From Thioclava sp. SK-1 (lineage in GTDB: Bacteria > Pseudomonadota > Alphaproteobacteria > Rhodobacterales > Rhodobacteraceae), in contig NZ_MDHA01000042.1 in the NCBI RefSeq assembly GCF_001705665.1, positions 1 through 64,000 of the forward strand: 64,000 bases of DNA. The letters are read 5' to 3'. Below, piece by piece: positions 7,878-15,985 of this stretch. The translations under genes were made by a program, and so were the position numbers. The number at the start of each line of letters is the position of its first letter. Position 1 is the first letter of the stretch. The notes under the pieces are model-generated. The model worked only from the letters and a program-made list of their open reading frames with translations. It searched no databases and was not told the DNA's origin.

Positions 7878-9894
7878 CACTCCTCAGCCCGCTGACCTGC
7901 AAACCGCCGAACCGACGCGCCCGATGTGGACGCGCCTGTCGGTGATCTGGGTCGTTCCGCTTTTCGCCTTGATCGTCGTGCTGGGCGTGGCCTGGAAAGG
8001 CTATTCTGATCGGGGCGTTCTGGTTGAAATCCAATTCGAAGACGCCACCGGCCTGAAAGCCGGTGAAACTACGATGAAATACCGTGATGTTACCGTTGGC
8101 ACGGTGGAAACCATCGGTTTCAGCCCGGATTTGCAATCGGTGCGCGTGGGTGTGCGGGTCGATAAAGATGTCGCAGGCTATATTGATGATGATGCGCGTT
8201 TCTGGCTGGTCCGCCCCGAGGTCACCGTCCAGGGGATCTCGCGGCTTGATACCGTGCTGTCGGGCACGTTTATCGAAGGCTGGTGGGACAGTAATGTCCA
8301 GGGCGATATGAAATCGGTCTATGAAGGGCTGGACAGAACGCCAATCACAGCCGATCCCAGTAAAGGCACGCAAGTCGTACTACGCGCCCGCGATGCGGGG
8401 GGGTTGGCCGAAGGTGCCCCGGTGATGTATCGCGGCCTTGCGGTTGGTAAGATCCAAAACCTGCGCCTGGACGAAGGCGGAAGCGGCGTGCTGATTGATG
8501 CCTTCATCAACGAGCCCTACAATTCCCGCCTGACCACGACGACGCGGTTTTGGGATGCCTCCGGGATCTCGGTGTCTTTGGGCGCATCTGGCGTGTCGCT
8601 GAACATGCGATCGCTGGCGTCGGTCATCCAAGGCGGGGTCGAATTTGACACGCTGGCCACCGGTGGCAGCTTCATCCAGAACGGCTTCCCTTATCAATTG
8701 TATGCGGATGAAGACACGGCCAAGAACTCTATCTTTGGTGGCGAATTCTTTGAACCCGCCCGCTACACGCTGCTGTTTGATGACCCGATTCAAGGGATTG
8801 AACGCGGCACCAAGGTGCAATTCCGCGGTGTCGAGGCAGGCGAAGTCACCGACCTGTCGATCAAAGTCGACGAAGATAGCCAAGGCGAACGCTTTGCCCG
8901 TCAGCAGGTCGTTATCTCTCTCTCACCAGAGCGGATGGGGCTCCAGCGCGACACAGACAGCGCAATCGTGACTGATTTCTTGCAATCCGAAGTCGACTCC
9001 GGTCTGCGCGCCCGTATCGCTGGCGTCGGCCTATTGGGCCAAACCTTGATTGTGGAACTGACCGATGTCCCCGATCAACCCGCCGCAGAAATGAAACTGG
9101 ACGCAGAACCCTATCCCACCATACCCACAGCGCCACCTGCAACCAGTGATCTGGCCGATAGCGCAAAAGGCGTATTCACCCGGATCGAAAGCCTGCCAAT
9201 TGAAGAATTGCTGACCTCGGCCACACGGATGTTCGACTCCGTCTCTGCTGTGGCAGAATCGGAAGGCACGCGCGAAATCCCACAAGAACTGGCCGGAACC
9301 CTTTCGGAAATTCGCACGCTGATCGACGGGCTTAACACCCGTGGCGCGGCCGAGAAAACCGTTGATGCGATTGATGAAGTCACCGCAGCGGCCAATTCTG
9401 TCTTGGAACAGATCACCGGATTGGATTCGATGATTTCTTCGGCGGATCAGGCCGCACAGACATTTGCCGAATTGCCAATGGGTGAAATCGGCGGTCAGGT
9501 CGATCTGATCCTACAAGACCTGCGCCGGATGCTTGGCTCTGAGGATGCCGAGAAACTGCCGCGTGCCTTGTCGGATACGCTGGAACAAACTGCTGGGCTG
9601 CTGCGGGATCTGCGCGAAGGTGGCGCGGCGCAAAAGCTCAATGATACACTGCTGGCCACGCAAGATGCGGCGGGCTCCATTGCTCAGGCCTCGGATCGTT
9701 TGCCAAACCTGACCCGAGAGCTGGAGCGATTGGTGACACAGGCACAGGGTCTGGTCGTATCCTATGGCGACCGGTCCAACTTCAACGCAGAGATCACGCA
9801 AACAATGCGCGATCTGCGCAAAACCATCGACGCCGTTGGCTCTCTTGCCCGGATGATCGAACGTAACCCCCGTGCCTTTATTACCGGGCGCTGA
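7870..9894 (+). CDS. pqiB: PqiB-like MCE-domain lipid transport protein
   Basis: PqiB forms a hexameric periplasmic tube that moves phospholipids between membranes. The 674-residue protein has one N-terminal membrane helix (about residues 22-44), then three MCE/MlaD domains beginning near residues 52, 165 and 297, each with the typical GLKAG, GLAEG or GIERG turn and a V/AG-x-V/I motif. A long C-terminal helical and coiled-coil region (about 400-670) would form the needle. It is longer than E. coli PqiB (about 546). The pqi operon protects the envelope under stress in E. coli; that role here is inferred. Confidence 0.92.
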   Translation: MTDTPQPADLQTAEPTRPMWTRLSVIWVVPLFALIVVLGVAWKGYSDRGVLVEIQFEDATGLKAGETTMKYRDVTVGTVETIGFSPDLQSVRVGVRVDKDVAGYIDDDARFWLVRPEVTVQGISRLDTVLSGTFIEGWWDSNVQGDMKSVYEGLDRTPITADPSKGTQVVLRARDAGGLAEGAPVMYRGLAVGKIQNLRLDEGGSGVLIDAFINEPYNSRLTTTTRFWDASGISVSLGASGVSLNMRSLASVIQGGVEFDTLATGGSFIQNGFPYQLYADEDTAKNSIFGGEFFEPARYTLLFDDPIQGIERGTKVQFRGVEAGEVTDLSIKVDEDSQGERFARQQVVISLSPERMGLQRDTDSAIVTDFLQSEVDSGLRARIAGVGLLGQTLIVELTDVPDQPAAEMKLDAEPYPTIPTAPPATSDLADSAKGVFTRIESLPIEELLTSATRMFDSVSAVAESEGTREIPQELAGTLSEIRTLIDGLNTRGAAEKTVDAIDEVTAAANSVLEQITGLDSMISSADQAAQTFAELPMGEIGGQVDLILQDLRRMLGSEDAEKLPRALSDTLEQTAGLLRDLREGGAAQKLNDTLLATQDAAGSIAQASDRLPNLTRELERLVTQAQGLVVSYGDRSNFNAEITQTMRDLRKTIDAVGSLARMIERNPRAFITGR

Positions 9895-9906
9895 GGAGAG
9901 GACGAT

Positions 9907-10494
9907 ATGATGCGGAAACTCGCAATTTCTACCCTTGGCCTGCTGCTTCTGGCGGCCTGTTCTGACCCGCTGGATACGGCGCGCTACACGCTTGATCCCC
10001 CCGCCCCGACAGAGCGGCTTGCAAACCGTCTGGGGCGCGCCGAGCTGCGTGATGTGTCCTTGCCCGACTATGCCTCGGGTCAGGAAATCACCTTCCAGAC
10101 GGCGGATGGCGCGCTGCGTTCCACGCCCGATAATATCTGGGCAGATGATCCTGCCCGGGCCATGACGCTGGTGCTGGCGCGACAGATCACGCAATTGTCT
10201 GGCGCCACTGTTTTGGCCGAGCCATGGCCGCTGGCCGCAGAGCCGCAGCGCCGGGTTGAAGTTCGGGTAGAGAAATTCGTAGCAGCAGCAGATGGGATGG
10301 TGCATCTAAGCGGCGTGTATATCGTGTCGCCCGCCAGTTTCTCTGCCAATGGCGGCGATGTGGTCCGCCCCTTTTCCATCGCCGTTCCGGTACTGGGGGC
10401 GGATGGCCAGCCGACCCAGGATCCTGCGCAAATTGCCCGCGCCCAAAGCCAAGCAGTCGCAGATTTGGCCCGCGCCATCGCATCGCTTAGCTAA
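9907..10494 (+). CDS. pqiC: PqiC-like outer-membrane lipoprotein
   Basis: PqiC is the outer-membrane lipoprotein of the Pqi system and is thought to dock the PqiB needle. The 195-residue product has a lipoprotein signal peptide with lipobox LAAC (Cys18) and the ABC-type transport auxiliary lipoprotein fold (YTLDPPAP near the N terminus, AQSQAVADLARAIASL at the C terminus). GAGGAGAGGA precedes tandem ATG codons; the first is used here. It is the last gene of the operon, followed by a terminator. Confidence 0.85.
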   Translation: MMRKLAISTLGLLLLAACSDPLDTARYTLDPPAPTERLANRLGRAELRDVSLPDYASGQEITFQTADGALRSTPDNIWADDPARAMTLVLARQITQLSGATVLAEPWPLAAEPQRRVEVRVEKFVAAADGMVHLSGVYIVSPASFSANGGDVVRPFSIAVPVLGADGQPTQDPAQIARAQSQAVADLARAIASLS

Positions 10495-10509
10495 GATAGG
10501 CAACGCAAA

Positions 10510-10540
10510 ACGCCGGGGCCGCATCTGCGCACCCCGGCGT
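10510..10540. terminator. Bidirectional terminator between pqiC and the flavin reductase gene
   Basis: A 9-bp perfect stem ACGCCGGGG / CCCCGGCGT with a 13-nt loop lies between two convergent genes. The minus-strand exit continues with TTTTGCG and the plus-strand exit with CCCTATATTT, so it may serve both; the minus-strand form is better. Confidence 0.75.
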
Positions 10541-10582
10541 CCCTATATTTGATCCATCAGGCATCAGCCCATCATAGCGCGG

Positions 10583-11131
10583 TCACGGGCCCTTGGTGAA
10601 CTGGCCGAAAGCACCGTCGCAAAACAGCATTGGCGCACCGGTCGTCGCCGTAAAACGCAGAACACGCCCAATGATAATTGTATGGTCGCCGCCCTCATGC
10701 ATCACGTCTGTCGCGCACTCAAACCGGGCGATCGCCCCGGCCAAGATCGGCACACCTTCAGCATTAAGCTGATAATCCAACCCATCAAACCGCGATCCGT
10801 TCTTGGTAAAATGCATCGCCAGATCCGTTTGATCGGCGCCAAGGATATGCACTGAAAACGCCGGAGCGGCGGTAAAATGCGCATGCCTCATGGAAGAACG
10901 CGCTGCAGACCACAGCACAAGCGGCGGATCCAGCGACACGGATGCAAAACTGTTGGCGGTAATGCCAACAGGTGTGCCATCCGCCTGCGTCGCCGTCACG
11001 ACCGTGACCCCGGTTGCAAAACGCCCCAAGGCAGATCGCAGCGCCTTTGGGTCGGTGACATCGGCACTGTGCCCAGATTCTATTGCTTCGGCACGACCAA
11101 TGGCTTTGTCGATTTTCTCGCTGTCCCGCAT
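10583..11131 (-). CDS. Flavin reductase family protein (NADH:FMN oxidoreductase-like)
   Basis: Proteins of this family bind FMN in a split-barrel fold and supply reduced flavin to a monooxygenase or act directly as reductases. The 182-residue product carries the family blocks LGRFATGVTVVTA, GITANSFASVSLDPPLVLW and FSVHILGADQ. The start chosen has AAAGGGG upstream with good spacing; the frame stays open further 5' but without such a site. It is transcribed divergently from nasT. A partner monooxygenase is not visible, so the substrate is unknown. Confidence 0.85.
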   Translation of the reverse strand: MRDSEKIDKAIGRAEAIESGHSADVTDPKALRSALGRFATGVTVVTATQADGTPVGITANSFASVSLDPPLVLWSAARSSMRHAHFTAAPAFSVHILGADQTDLAMHFTKNGSRFDGLDYQLNAEGVPILAGAIARFECATDVMHEGGDHTIIIGRVLRFTATTGAPMLFCDGAFGQFTKGP

Positions 11132-11210
11132 TGCGCATCCCCTTTGTAAAAGACAAATAACCTGCCAAGCGTCTGGTGCAACCCGGATTTCCGAAGAACA
11201 GGCTCCGCTA

Positions 11211-11231
11211 TGCGCACATTTTTTGTGCGCT
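11211..11231. promoter_or_regulatory. Candidate NtrC-type inverted repeat upstream of nasT
   Basis: GCGCAC-ATTTTTT-GTGCGC is a perfect 6-bp inverted repeat whose inner half-sites have the spacing GCAC-N7-GTGC of NtrC boxes, although the bases next to the core differ from consensus. It lies in the divergent region between the flavin reductase and nasT. It could also be a short hairpin. Confidence 0.35.
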
Positions 11232-11352
11232 TCGTCCGAAAAACATGCGCCATCCGCATAAGAGCACAAATCTACGCCGCTTCCCTATCGCCAAGCCGTT
11301 GCAAAAGCGCGACTTTCACATCAGGGCTGCGGTGCGAAAGGCAGAGCAAAGC

Positions 11353-11931
11353 ATGAACCTTCATATTGTCGTTGTCGAAAAAGACCCTGAACGCGCGCAG
11401 ATGATCGAAGAAGGTCTGCGTGGCGCGGGCGCGTCCGAGGTCACAATCATCTCGCAAGATCGGGGATTGGCGCGCAAGATCGCGGATTGCCATCCCGATA
11501 TGGTTTTGATCGCGCTCGAAAGCCCGTCCCGCGATTATCTTGAAGAGCTGACGCTGGCGACCGGGCCGATGGATCGGCCCGTGGCGATGTTTGTCGACAA
11601 ATCCGAAAGCAACATGACAGAAGCCGCGATCAGCGCGGGCGTGTCGGCCTATGTGGTCGATGGGCTTCGCCAAGAACGTATCAAGCCGATCCTAGAGGCG
11701 GCGATCGTGCGGTTTCAGATGGTGCAGAAAATGCGTGCTGAACTAAGCGCGACACGCCGCGCCCTAGAGGAACGAAAGGTCATTGACCGCGCCAAGGGAC
11801 TGTTAATGCGCGCGCGCAATATCGATGAAGAAGAGGCCTATGGCCTGCTGCGCAAAACAGCGATGGCGCAAGGCAAGAAAATGGCCGATGTCGCGCAGGC
11901 GCTCGTGACCGCATCGGAGCTTTTGAAATGA
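11353..11931 (+). CDS. nasT: NasT-type ANTAR-domain RNA-binding antiterminator
   Basis: NasT binds paired hexaloop stem-loops in the leader RNA of nitrate assimilation operons and prevents termination. The 192-residue protein has an N-terminal receiver-like domain and a C-terminal ANTAR domain (about 125-190) with the diagnostic RKVIDRAKGLLM...EEAYGLLRKTAM. The position of the phospho-acceptor Asp at the end of beta-3 reads LIALES, with Ala54, so control by phosphorylation is unlikely. Control through NasS binding, known for this family, fits the adjacent nasS, which overlaps by four bases (ATGA). The start was set at the ATG that opens the receiver fold (MNLHIVVVEKD). Confidence 0.92.
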   Translation: MNLHIVVVEKDPERAQMIEEGLRGAGASEVTIISQDRGLARKIADCHPDMVLIALESPSRDYLEELTLATGPMDRPVAMFVDKSESNMTEAAISAGVSAYVVDGLRQERIKPILEAAIVRFQMVQKMRAELSATRRALEERKVIDRAKGLLMRARNIDEEEAYGLLRKTAMAQGKKMADVAQALVTASELLK

Positions 11932-13106
11932 AGCCAGCTCCCCTGCGCCTTGGGTATCTTCCATTGGTAGATGCCGCACCGTTTCTTATTGCCCAAAGCC
12001 TTGGCTTCGCCAAACGCGAAGGTATTTCGTTAGAGCTGAGACCCGCCGCCTCATGGTCCGCGCTGCGCGATATGTTGGCGATGGGTGTTGTGGATGGCGC
12101 GCAGATGCTGGTGCCTGTTCCCGTTGCCTCTGCCCTTGGATTGGGGGGGATGCCCGCCCGATTTGAGGCGCTGCAAATCCTGAATATGAACGGCAATGTC
12201 ATCGGCGTATCGCAGCGGCTGGCCGCGCGGATGCAAAATGACGGCTATGAATTTGATTTCCGTGATGCCCGTAAGGCGGGTGCTGCCTTATTGCGCGCCT
12301 GCGGTAAAACCCTGCGCATCGGCGTGCCTTTTCCCTTTTCCACCCATGCCGAGCTGGTCGATTACTGGCTGACCCATTTGGGCCTGCCCTTGCCCGAGAA
12401 CCTTGAAATTCGCACGGTTCCGCCGCCATTGATGCCCGATGCGCTCGATGCCGGTGAGATTGACGCGTTTTGCGTTGGAGAGCCATGGGGCTCGGCTGCG
12501 GTGGATCGCGGCTTGGCGCATCTGTTGCTGCCCGGAACGGCGATCTGGGGCTTTGCGCCGGAAAAGGCGCTCACCGTCCGTCAGGGCTGGGCCGAAGACA
12601 ATCCTGATATCGCCGGACGCTTGATGCGGATGATCTGGCGCAGCTGTCGTTGGCTGGGCACCGACCGCAACCGCGAGCTGGCGTCGGATATCTTATCGGA
12701 TAAGCTGCCGATCACGGCCGAGGTAATTGACCGCGCGATGACAGGCCGGATGCTGACCTCTTTGCAAGGCCAGGAACAGGCCACCAGCTATATGATCGAA
12801 TTCTTTCGCGGGGCGGCCACCTTTCCGTGGCGATCACAGGCGGCTTGGATCGGAATGCGACTGGCCCAACGCCACGGTCTGGACCCGATCATTTCGGCGC
12901 AAAAGGCCGCGGCGACCTTCCGGCCAGATCTGTATCGCTTTCATTTACGCGGTATCGGCGCAGATTTGCCCGGCGCATCTGGTAAGGTGGAAGGGGCGCT
13001 TTCGGTTCCAACTGCCGTGGCGTCAGATCAGGGAAAGACGATTCTTTTGCCTGATCGGTTCTATGATGGCCAAGTTTTCGACCCAGATGCGACCAATTCC
13101 GGGTAA
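11928..13106 (+). CDS. nasS: NasS-type nitrate sensor (substrate-binding-protein fold)
   Basis: NasS binds NasT without nitrate or nitrite and releases it when the anion is present. The 392-residue protein belongs to the NrtA/CmpA fold (LGYLPLVDAAPFLIAQSLGFAKREGI, GVPFPFSTHAELVDYWLTHLGL, FCVGEPWGSAAV) but starts directly in the domain without a signal peptide, so it is cytoplasmic. This separates it from the periplasmic NrtA encoded next. It overlaps nasT by four bases. The order here is nasT then nasS. The nearest alternative, a transporter binding protein, is excluded by the missing export signal. Confidence 0.9.
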   Translation: MKPAPLRLGYLPLVDAAPFLIAQSLGFAKREGISLELRPAASWSALRDMLAMGVVDGAQMLVPVPVASALGLGGMPARFEALQILNMNGNVIGVSQRLAARMQNDGYEFDFRDARKAGAALLRACGKTLRIGVPFPFSTHAELVDYWLTHLGLPLPENLEIRTVPPPLMPDALDAGEIDAFCVGEPWGSAAVDRGLAHLLLPGTAIWGFAPEKALTVRQGWAEDNPDIAGRLMRMIWRSCRWLGTDRNRELASDILSDKLPITAEVIDRAMTGRMLTSLQGQEQATSYMIEFFRGAATFPWRSQAAWIGMRLAQRHGLDPIISAQKAAATFRPDLYRFHLRGIGADLPGASGKVEGALSVPTAVASDQGKTILLPDRFYDGQVFDPDATNSG

Positions 13107-13130
13107 ATTCAGCGGAAAAATATGGCAGGT

Positions 13131-13165
13131 TGTAAACTTCATGCTTTTTGGCATGTCGATTTACA
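13131..13165. promoter_or_regulatory. Interrupted inverted repeat after nasS, overlapping a poor sigma-54-like motif
   Basis: The halves TGTAAA...CATGC and GCATG...TTTACA are arranged around a T-rich centre. It may be a weak hairpin ending the nasTS transcript or an operator. The bases TGGCATG-N4-TTTAC at 13149-13164 have a good -24 element, but the invariant GC of the -12 element is missing. The downstream nrt leader must start in this neighbourhood. Confidence 0.3.
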
Positions 13166-13241
13166 CAAGCGCTTTGCGCGAATCCCCAGCCTGAGGCATT
13201 CACTAGGTAAGCGCACTGGCAACGATGCCTACCGCGCAGTC

Positions 13242-13284
13242 GCTTCCCGATGACGGGGGGCACCAAAGCGAACAAAGCCGTTCG
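13242..13284 (+). ncRNA. ANTAR-responsive leader: tandem hexaloop stem-loops P1 and P2
   Basis: Two stem-loops, each with a six-base loop, lie 7 nt apart. P1 is GCTTCCC / GGGGGGC (13242-13261) with loop GATGAC. P2 is CGAAC / GTTCG (13269-13284) with loop AAAGCC. ANTAR RNA targets are defined by two such hexaloops with A at position 1 and G at position 4. P2 fits fully; P1 has the G at position 4 but G at position 1. The element is followed by a terminator and nrtA, directly downstream of nasT-nasS. Confidence 0.7.
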
Positions 13285-13291
13285 ATCCGTT

Positions 13292-13331
13292 ACCGCTCCT
13301 CCTCCCGCGGTGACTGATTGGGCGGTTTTTT
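13292..13331 (+). terminator. Leader terminator (attenuator) in front of nrtA
   Basis: The stem ACCGCTC / GGGCGGT is followed by six T residues, a standard Rho-independent terminator, 80 nt before the nrtA start and 7 nt after hexaloop P2. A terminator between promoter and first gene makes sense only as a regulated attenuator, released by NasT. Confidence 0.75.
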
Positions 13332-13410
13332 GCATTTCCACCCCTCCCGCACAGTGAAGACCGGTCAACAGGTCCGTCGCGGGTATTTCCAACAGAACGA
13401 GGGACTAAAG

Positions 13411-14781
13411 ATGAAACGTATTGCAAGCCTACTTGCCGCAACAACGCTACTGGCCTCCCCGGCTATGGCCCAGATGCTTGATCTTGAAAAAGACGAGCTG
13501 AAATTCGGCTTTATCAAATTGACCGACATGGCGCCCTTGGCCATCGCCTATGAAAAAGGCTTCTTCATGGACGAAGGTCTGTTCGTCGAGCTGGAAGCGC
13601 AGGCGAATTGGAAAGTGCTGTTGGATGGCGTGATTTCTGGCGAATTGGACGGCGCGCATATGTTGGCAGGCCAGCCGATCGCAGCCACCATTGGCTACGG
13701 CACCGAAGCCCACATAGTCACGCCGTTTTCGATGGATTTGAACGGCAACGGCATTACCGTTTCCAATGAAATCTGGGAAATGATGCTGCCGCATATTGAA
13801 AAAGATGCCGATGGGAAACCAGTTCATCCGATCTCGGCCTCGGCGTTGAAACCTGTTGTTGAGCAGTTCAAAAACGAAGGCCTGCCGTTCAACATGGGCA
13901 TGGTGTTCCCGGTGTCGACCCATAACTATGAACTGCGCTACTGGCTGGCTGCCGGTGGGATCAACCCCGGCCTTTACAGCCCCGATGACGTGACCGGTCA
14001 AATCGCCGCAGATGCGCTTTTGTCTGTGACACCTCCGCCGCAGATGCCCGCAACATTGGAAGCTGGCACGATCTATGGCTATTGCGTGGGTGAACCGTGG
14101 AACCAGCAAGCCGTCGCAAAGGGGATCGGCGTTGCCGTCGTAACCGACTACGAAATCTGGAAAAACAACCCGGAGAAAGTCTTCGGTATCACGGCTGAAT
14201 TTGCGGATGAAAACCCCAACACCACGCTGGCATTGACCCGCGCCCTGATCCGCGCTGCGGAATGGCTGGACGCAGATGATAACGCCAACCGCCAAGAGGC
14301 CGTTGAGATCCTGTCGCGCCCTGAATATGTCGGCGCCGACGCAGAGGTGATCGCCGCATCTATGACCGGAACATTTGAATATGAGCCCGGCGACGTTCGC
14401 GAAGTGCCTGATTTCAACGTGTTCTTCCGCTACAACGCGACCTACCCGTATTATTCAGATGCGGTATGGTATCTGACCCAGATGCGCCGTTGGGGTCAGC
14501 TGGCCGAAACACAGACCGACGCATGGTATGATGAAACCGCGAAATCGGTTTATCGCCCGGATCTGTGGAAAGCTGCCGCGCAATCGCTGATCGACGATGG
14601 CACATTGCCCGCAGACCAGTTCGACTTTGACGAAGATGGCTACCGTGAACCGACCCCGGCGGCAGATATCATCGACGGCATTGCCTATGACGCGAAACAG
14701 CCCAACGCCTATATCGACGGCCTGACCATCGGCCTGAAATCGGGTGAAGTTGTCGAAGGCGGCGCAGTCATCGCCAACTGA
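13411..14781 (+). CDS. nrtA: Nitrate/nitrite ABC transporter periplasmic binding protein NrtA
   Basis: NrtA captures nitrate in the periplasm and delivers it to NrtB. The 456-residue protein has an Ala-rich signal peptide ending in AMA-Q (about residue 20), then the NrtA/CmpA family blocks [41 protein letters not shown] and [24 protein letters not shown] precedes the ATG, which fixes the start. It is the first gene after the ANTAR leader and shares its fold with NasS upstream, suggesting a common origin of sensor and carrier. Confidence 0.94.
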   Translation: MKRIASLLAATTLLASPAMAQMLDLEKDELKFGFIKLTDMAPLAIAYEKGFFMDEGLFVELEAQANWKVLLDGVISGELDGAHMLAGQPIAATIGYGTEAHIVTPFSMDLNGNGITVSNEIWEMMLPHIEKDADGKPVHPISASALKPVVEQFKNEGLPFNMGMVFPVSTHNYELRYWLAAGGINPGLYSPDDVTGQIAADALLSVTPPPQMPATLEAGTIYGYCVGEPWNQQAVAKGIGVAVVTDYEIWKNNPEKVFGITAEFADENPNTTLALTRALIRAAEWLDADDNANRQEAVEILSRPEYVGADAEVIAASMTGTFEYEPGDVREVPDFNVFFRYNATYPYYSDAVWYLTQMRRWGQLAETQTDAWYDETAKSVYRPDLWKAAAQSLIDDGTLPADQFDFDEDGYREPTPAADIIDGIAYDAKQPNAYIDGLTIGLKSGEVVEGGAVIAN

Positions 14782-14902
14782 TCTTGATCGGACGGGCGCC
14801 GGCCCCCTGTGCGCTCGTCCGAACTCCTCCCACCCTGTTCCATTTCCGCCCCCTTCCCAACCGGCCTTGCCCAAGCCCCCTTACCAGCCAGGACTTAACC
14901 CC

Positions 14903-15985
14903 ATGACCGCGATAGATTCCGCCGCAACGATTAGCGAACAAGCCAAGGCGCGCGAAGCAGCGCGCTCCAGACGTTTTGCCCGTATCACCAAAGCCGATGG
15001 TTGGCTAAAGGTTCTGGGCCTGCCCTGGGTGACACCGATCCTGCGCCTTTTGGCCGGGGACAATCCACGCACACAGGGCAAAGAGGTCTGGCGGTTGCTG
15101 GGCGTGCCATTGGTCGCGATCTGCCTTTTCCTGATGGCGTGGTCCGCACTGGCGCCCAAGGTCCAAACCTCGCTTGGTGCCATCCCCGGCCCAGCGCAGG
15201 TCTGGGAACAATTTGAATCTCTCAATGCAGATGTGATGGCAGAGCATCAAAAAGAGGCAGAATATAACGCCCGCCTTGAGGTCATGAACGAAAAGCTGAT
15301 CGCCGCTGGCAAAGAGCCGCGCGAGCGCCCCTATGTCGGCAAGCCGACCTATTACGGGCAAATCTGGACCTCGATTCAGACCGTGTTCTTTGGCTTCTTG
15401 ATCGGCACCGTCATTGCTGTGCCACTGGGAATTGTCGCCGGTTTGTCGCCCACGGCCAATGCAGCCATCAACCCGTTGGTCCAGATTTTCAAACCCGTGT
15501 CGCCGCTGGCATGGTTGCCGATTGTGACGATGATCGTTTCGGCGGTTGTGGCGTCCGATAGCATGTTCTCGAAATCTTTCCTGATCTCGGCCATTACCGT
15601 GACCCTGTGTTCGCTATGGCCAACATTGATCAACACTGCCCTGGGTGTGGCCAGCATCGACAAAGATCTGGTCAACGTGTCCAAGGTTCTGAAAATGAAC
15701 ACCTATACCAAAATCACCAAGCTGGTTCTGCCCTCGGCCTTGCCACTGATCTTTACCGGTCTGCGCTTGTCGTTGGGTGTGGGTTGGATGGTGCTGATCG
15801 CGGCAGAAATGCTGGCGCAGAACCCCGGCCTTGGCAAATTCGTCTGGGATGAGTTCCAAAACGGGTCGTCGCAATCGCTGGCACGGATCATGGTGGCCGT
15901 CTTTACCATCGGGATTATCGGCTTCTTATTGGACCGCGTGATGTTCGCCCTGCAGTCGCTGTTTACCTTCTCGAACAATCGGTGA
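14903..15985 (+). CDS. nrtB: Nitrate ABC transporter permease NrtB
   Basis: NrtB forms the membrane channel for nitrate uptake. The 360-residue protein has an N-terminal membrane segment near residues 70-85, a hydrophilic insert rich in Glu and Lys (about 105-145), and then five further segments. The inner-membrane component motif FGFLIGTVIAVPLGI and the EAA-type loop (AAEMLAQNPGLGKFVWDEFQNG) are present. The start was placed at the ATG after AGGACTT; an upstream in-frame extension has no typical sequence. Its TGA overlaps the nrtCD start. Confidence 0.92.
   Translation: MTAIDSAATISEQAKAREAARSRRFARITKADGWLKVLGLPWVTPILRLLAGDNPRTQGKEVWRLLGVPLVAICLFLMAWSALAPKVQTSLGAIPGPAQVWEQFESLNADVMAEHQKEAEYNARLEVMNEKLIAAGKEPRERPYVGKPTYYGQIWTSIQTVFFGFLIGTVIAVPLGIVAGLSPTANAAINPLVQIFKPVSPLAWLPIVTMIVSAVVASDSMFSKSFLISAITVTLCSLWPTLINTALGVASIDKDLVNVSKVLKMNTYTKITKLVLPSALPLIFTGLRLSLGVGWMVLIAAEMLAQNPGLGKFVWDEFQNGSSQSLARIMVAVFTIGIIGFLLDRVMFALQSLFTFSNNR

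Noticed and set aside
13149-13164. Sigma-54 promoter TGGCATG-N4-TTTAC upstream of the nrt leader
   Set aside because: The -24 part fits, but the nearly invariant GC of the -12 element is replaced by TA, so it is kept only as part of a weak regulatory region and not called a promoter.
13447-14295. Long minus-strand open frame opposite nrtA (282 codons)
   Set aside because: It is the shadow of a strongly coding plus-strand gene, with no recognisable family, low-complexity His/Arg/Gln-rich composition and no ribosome binding site.
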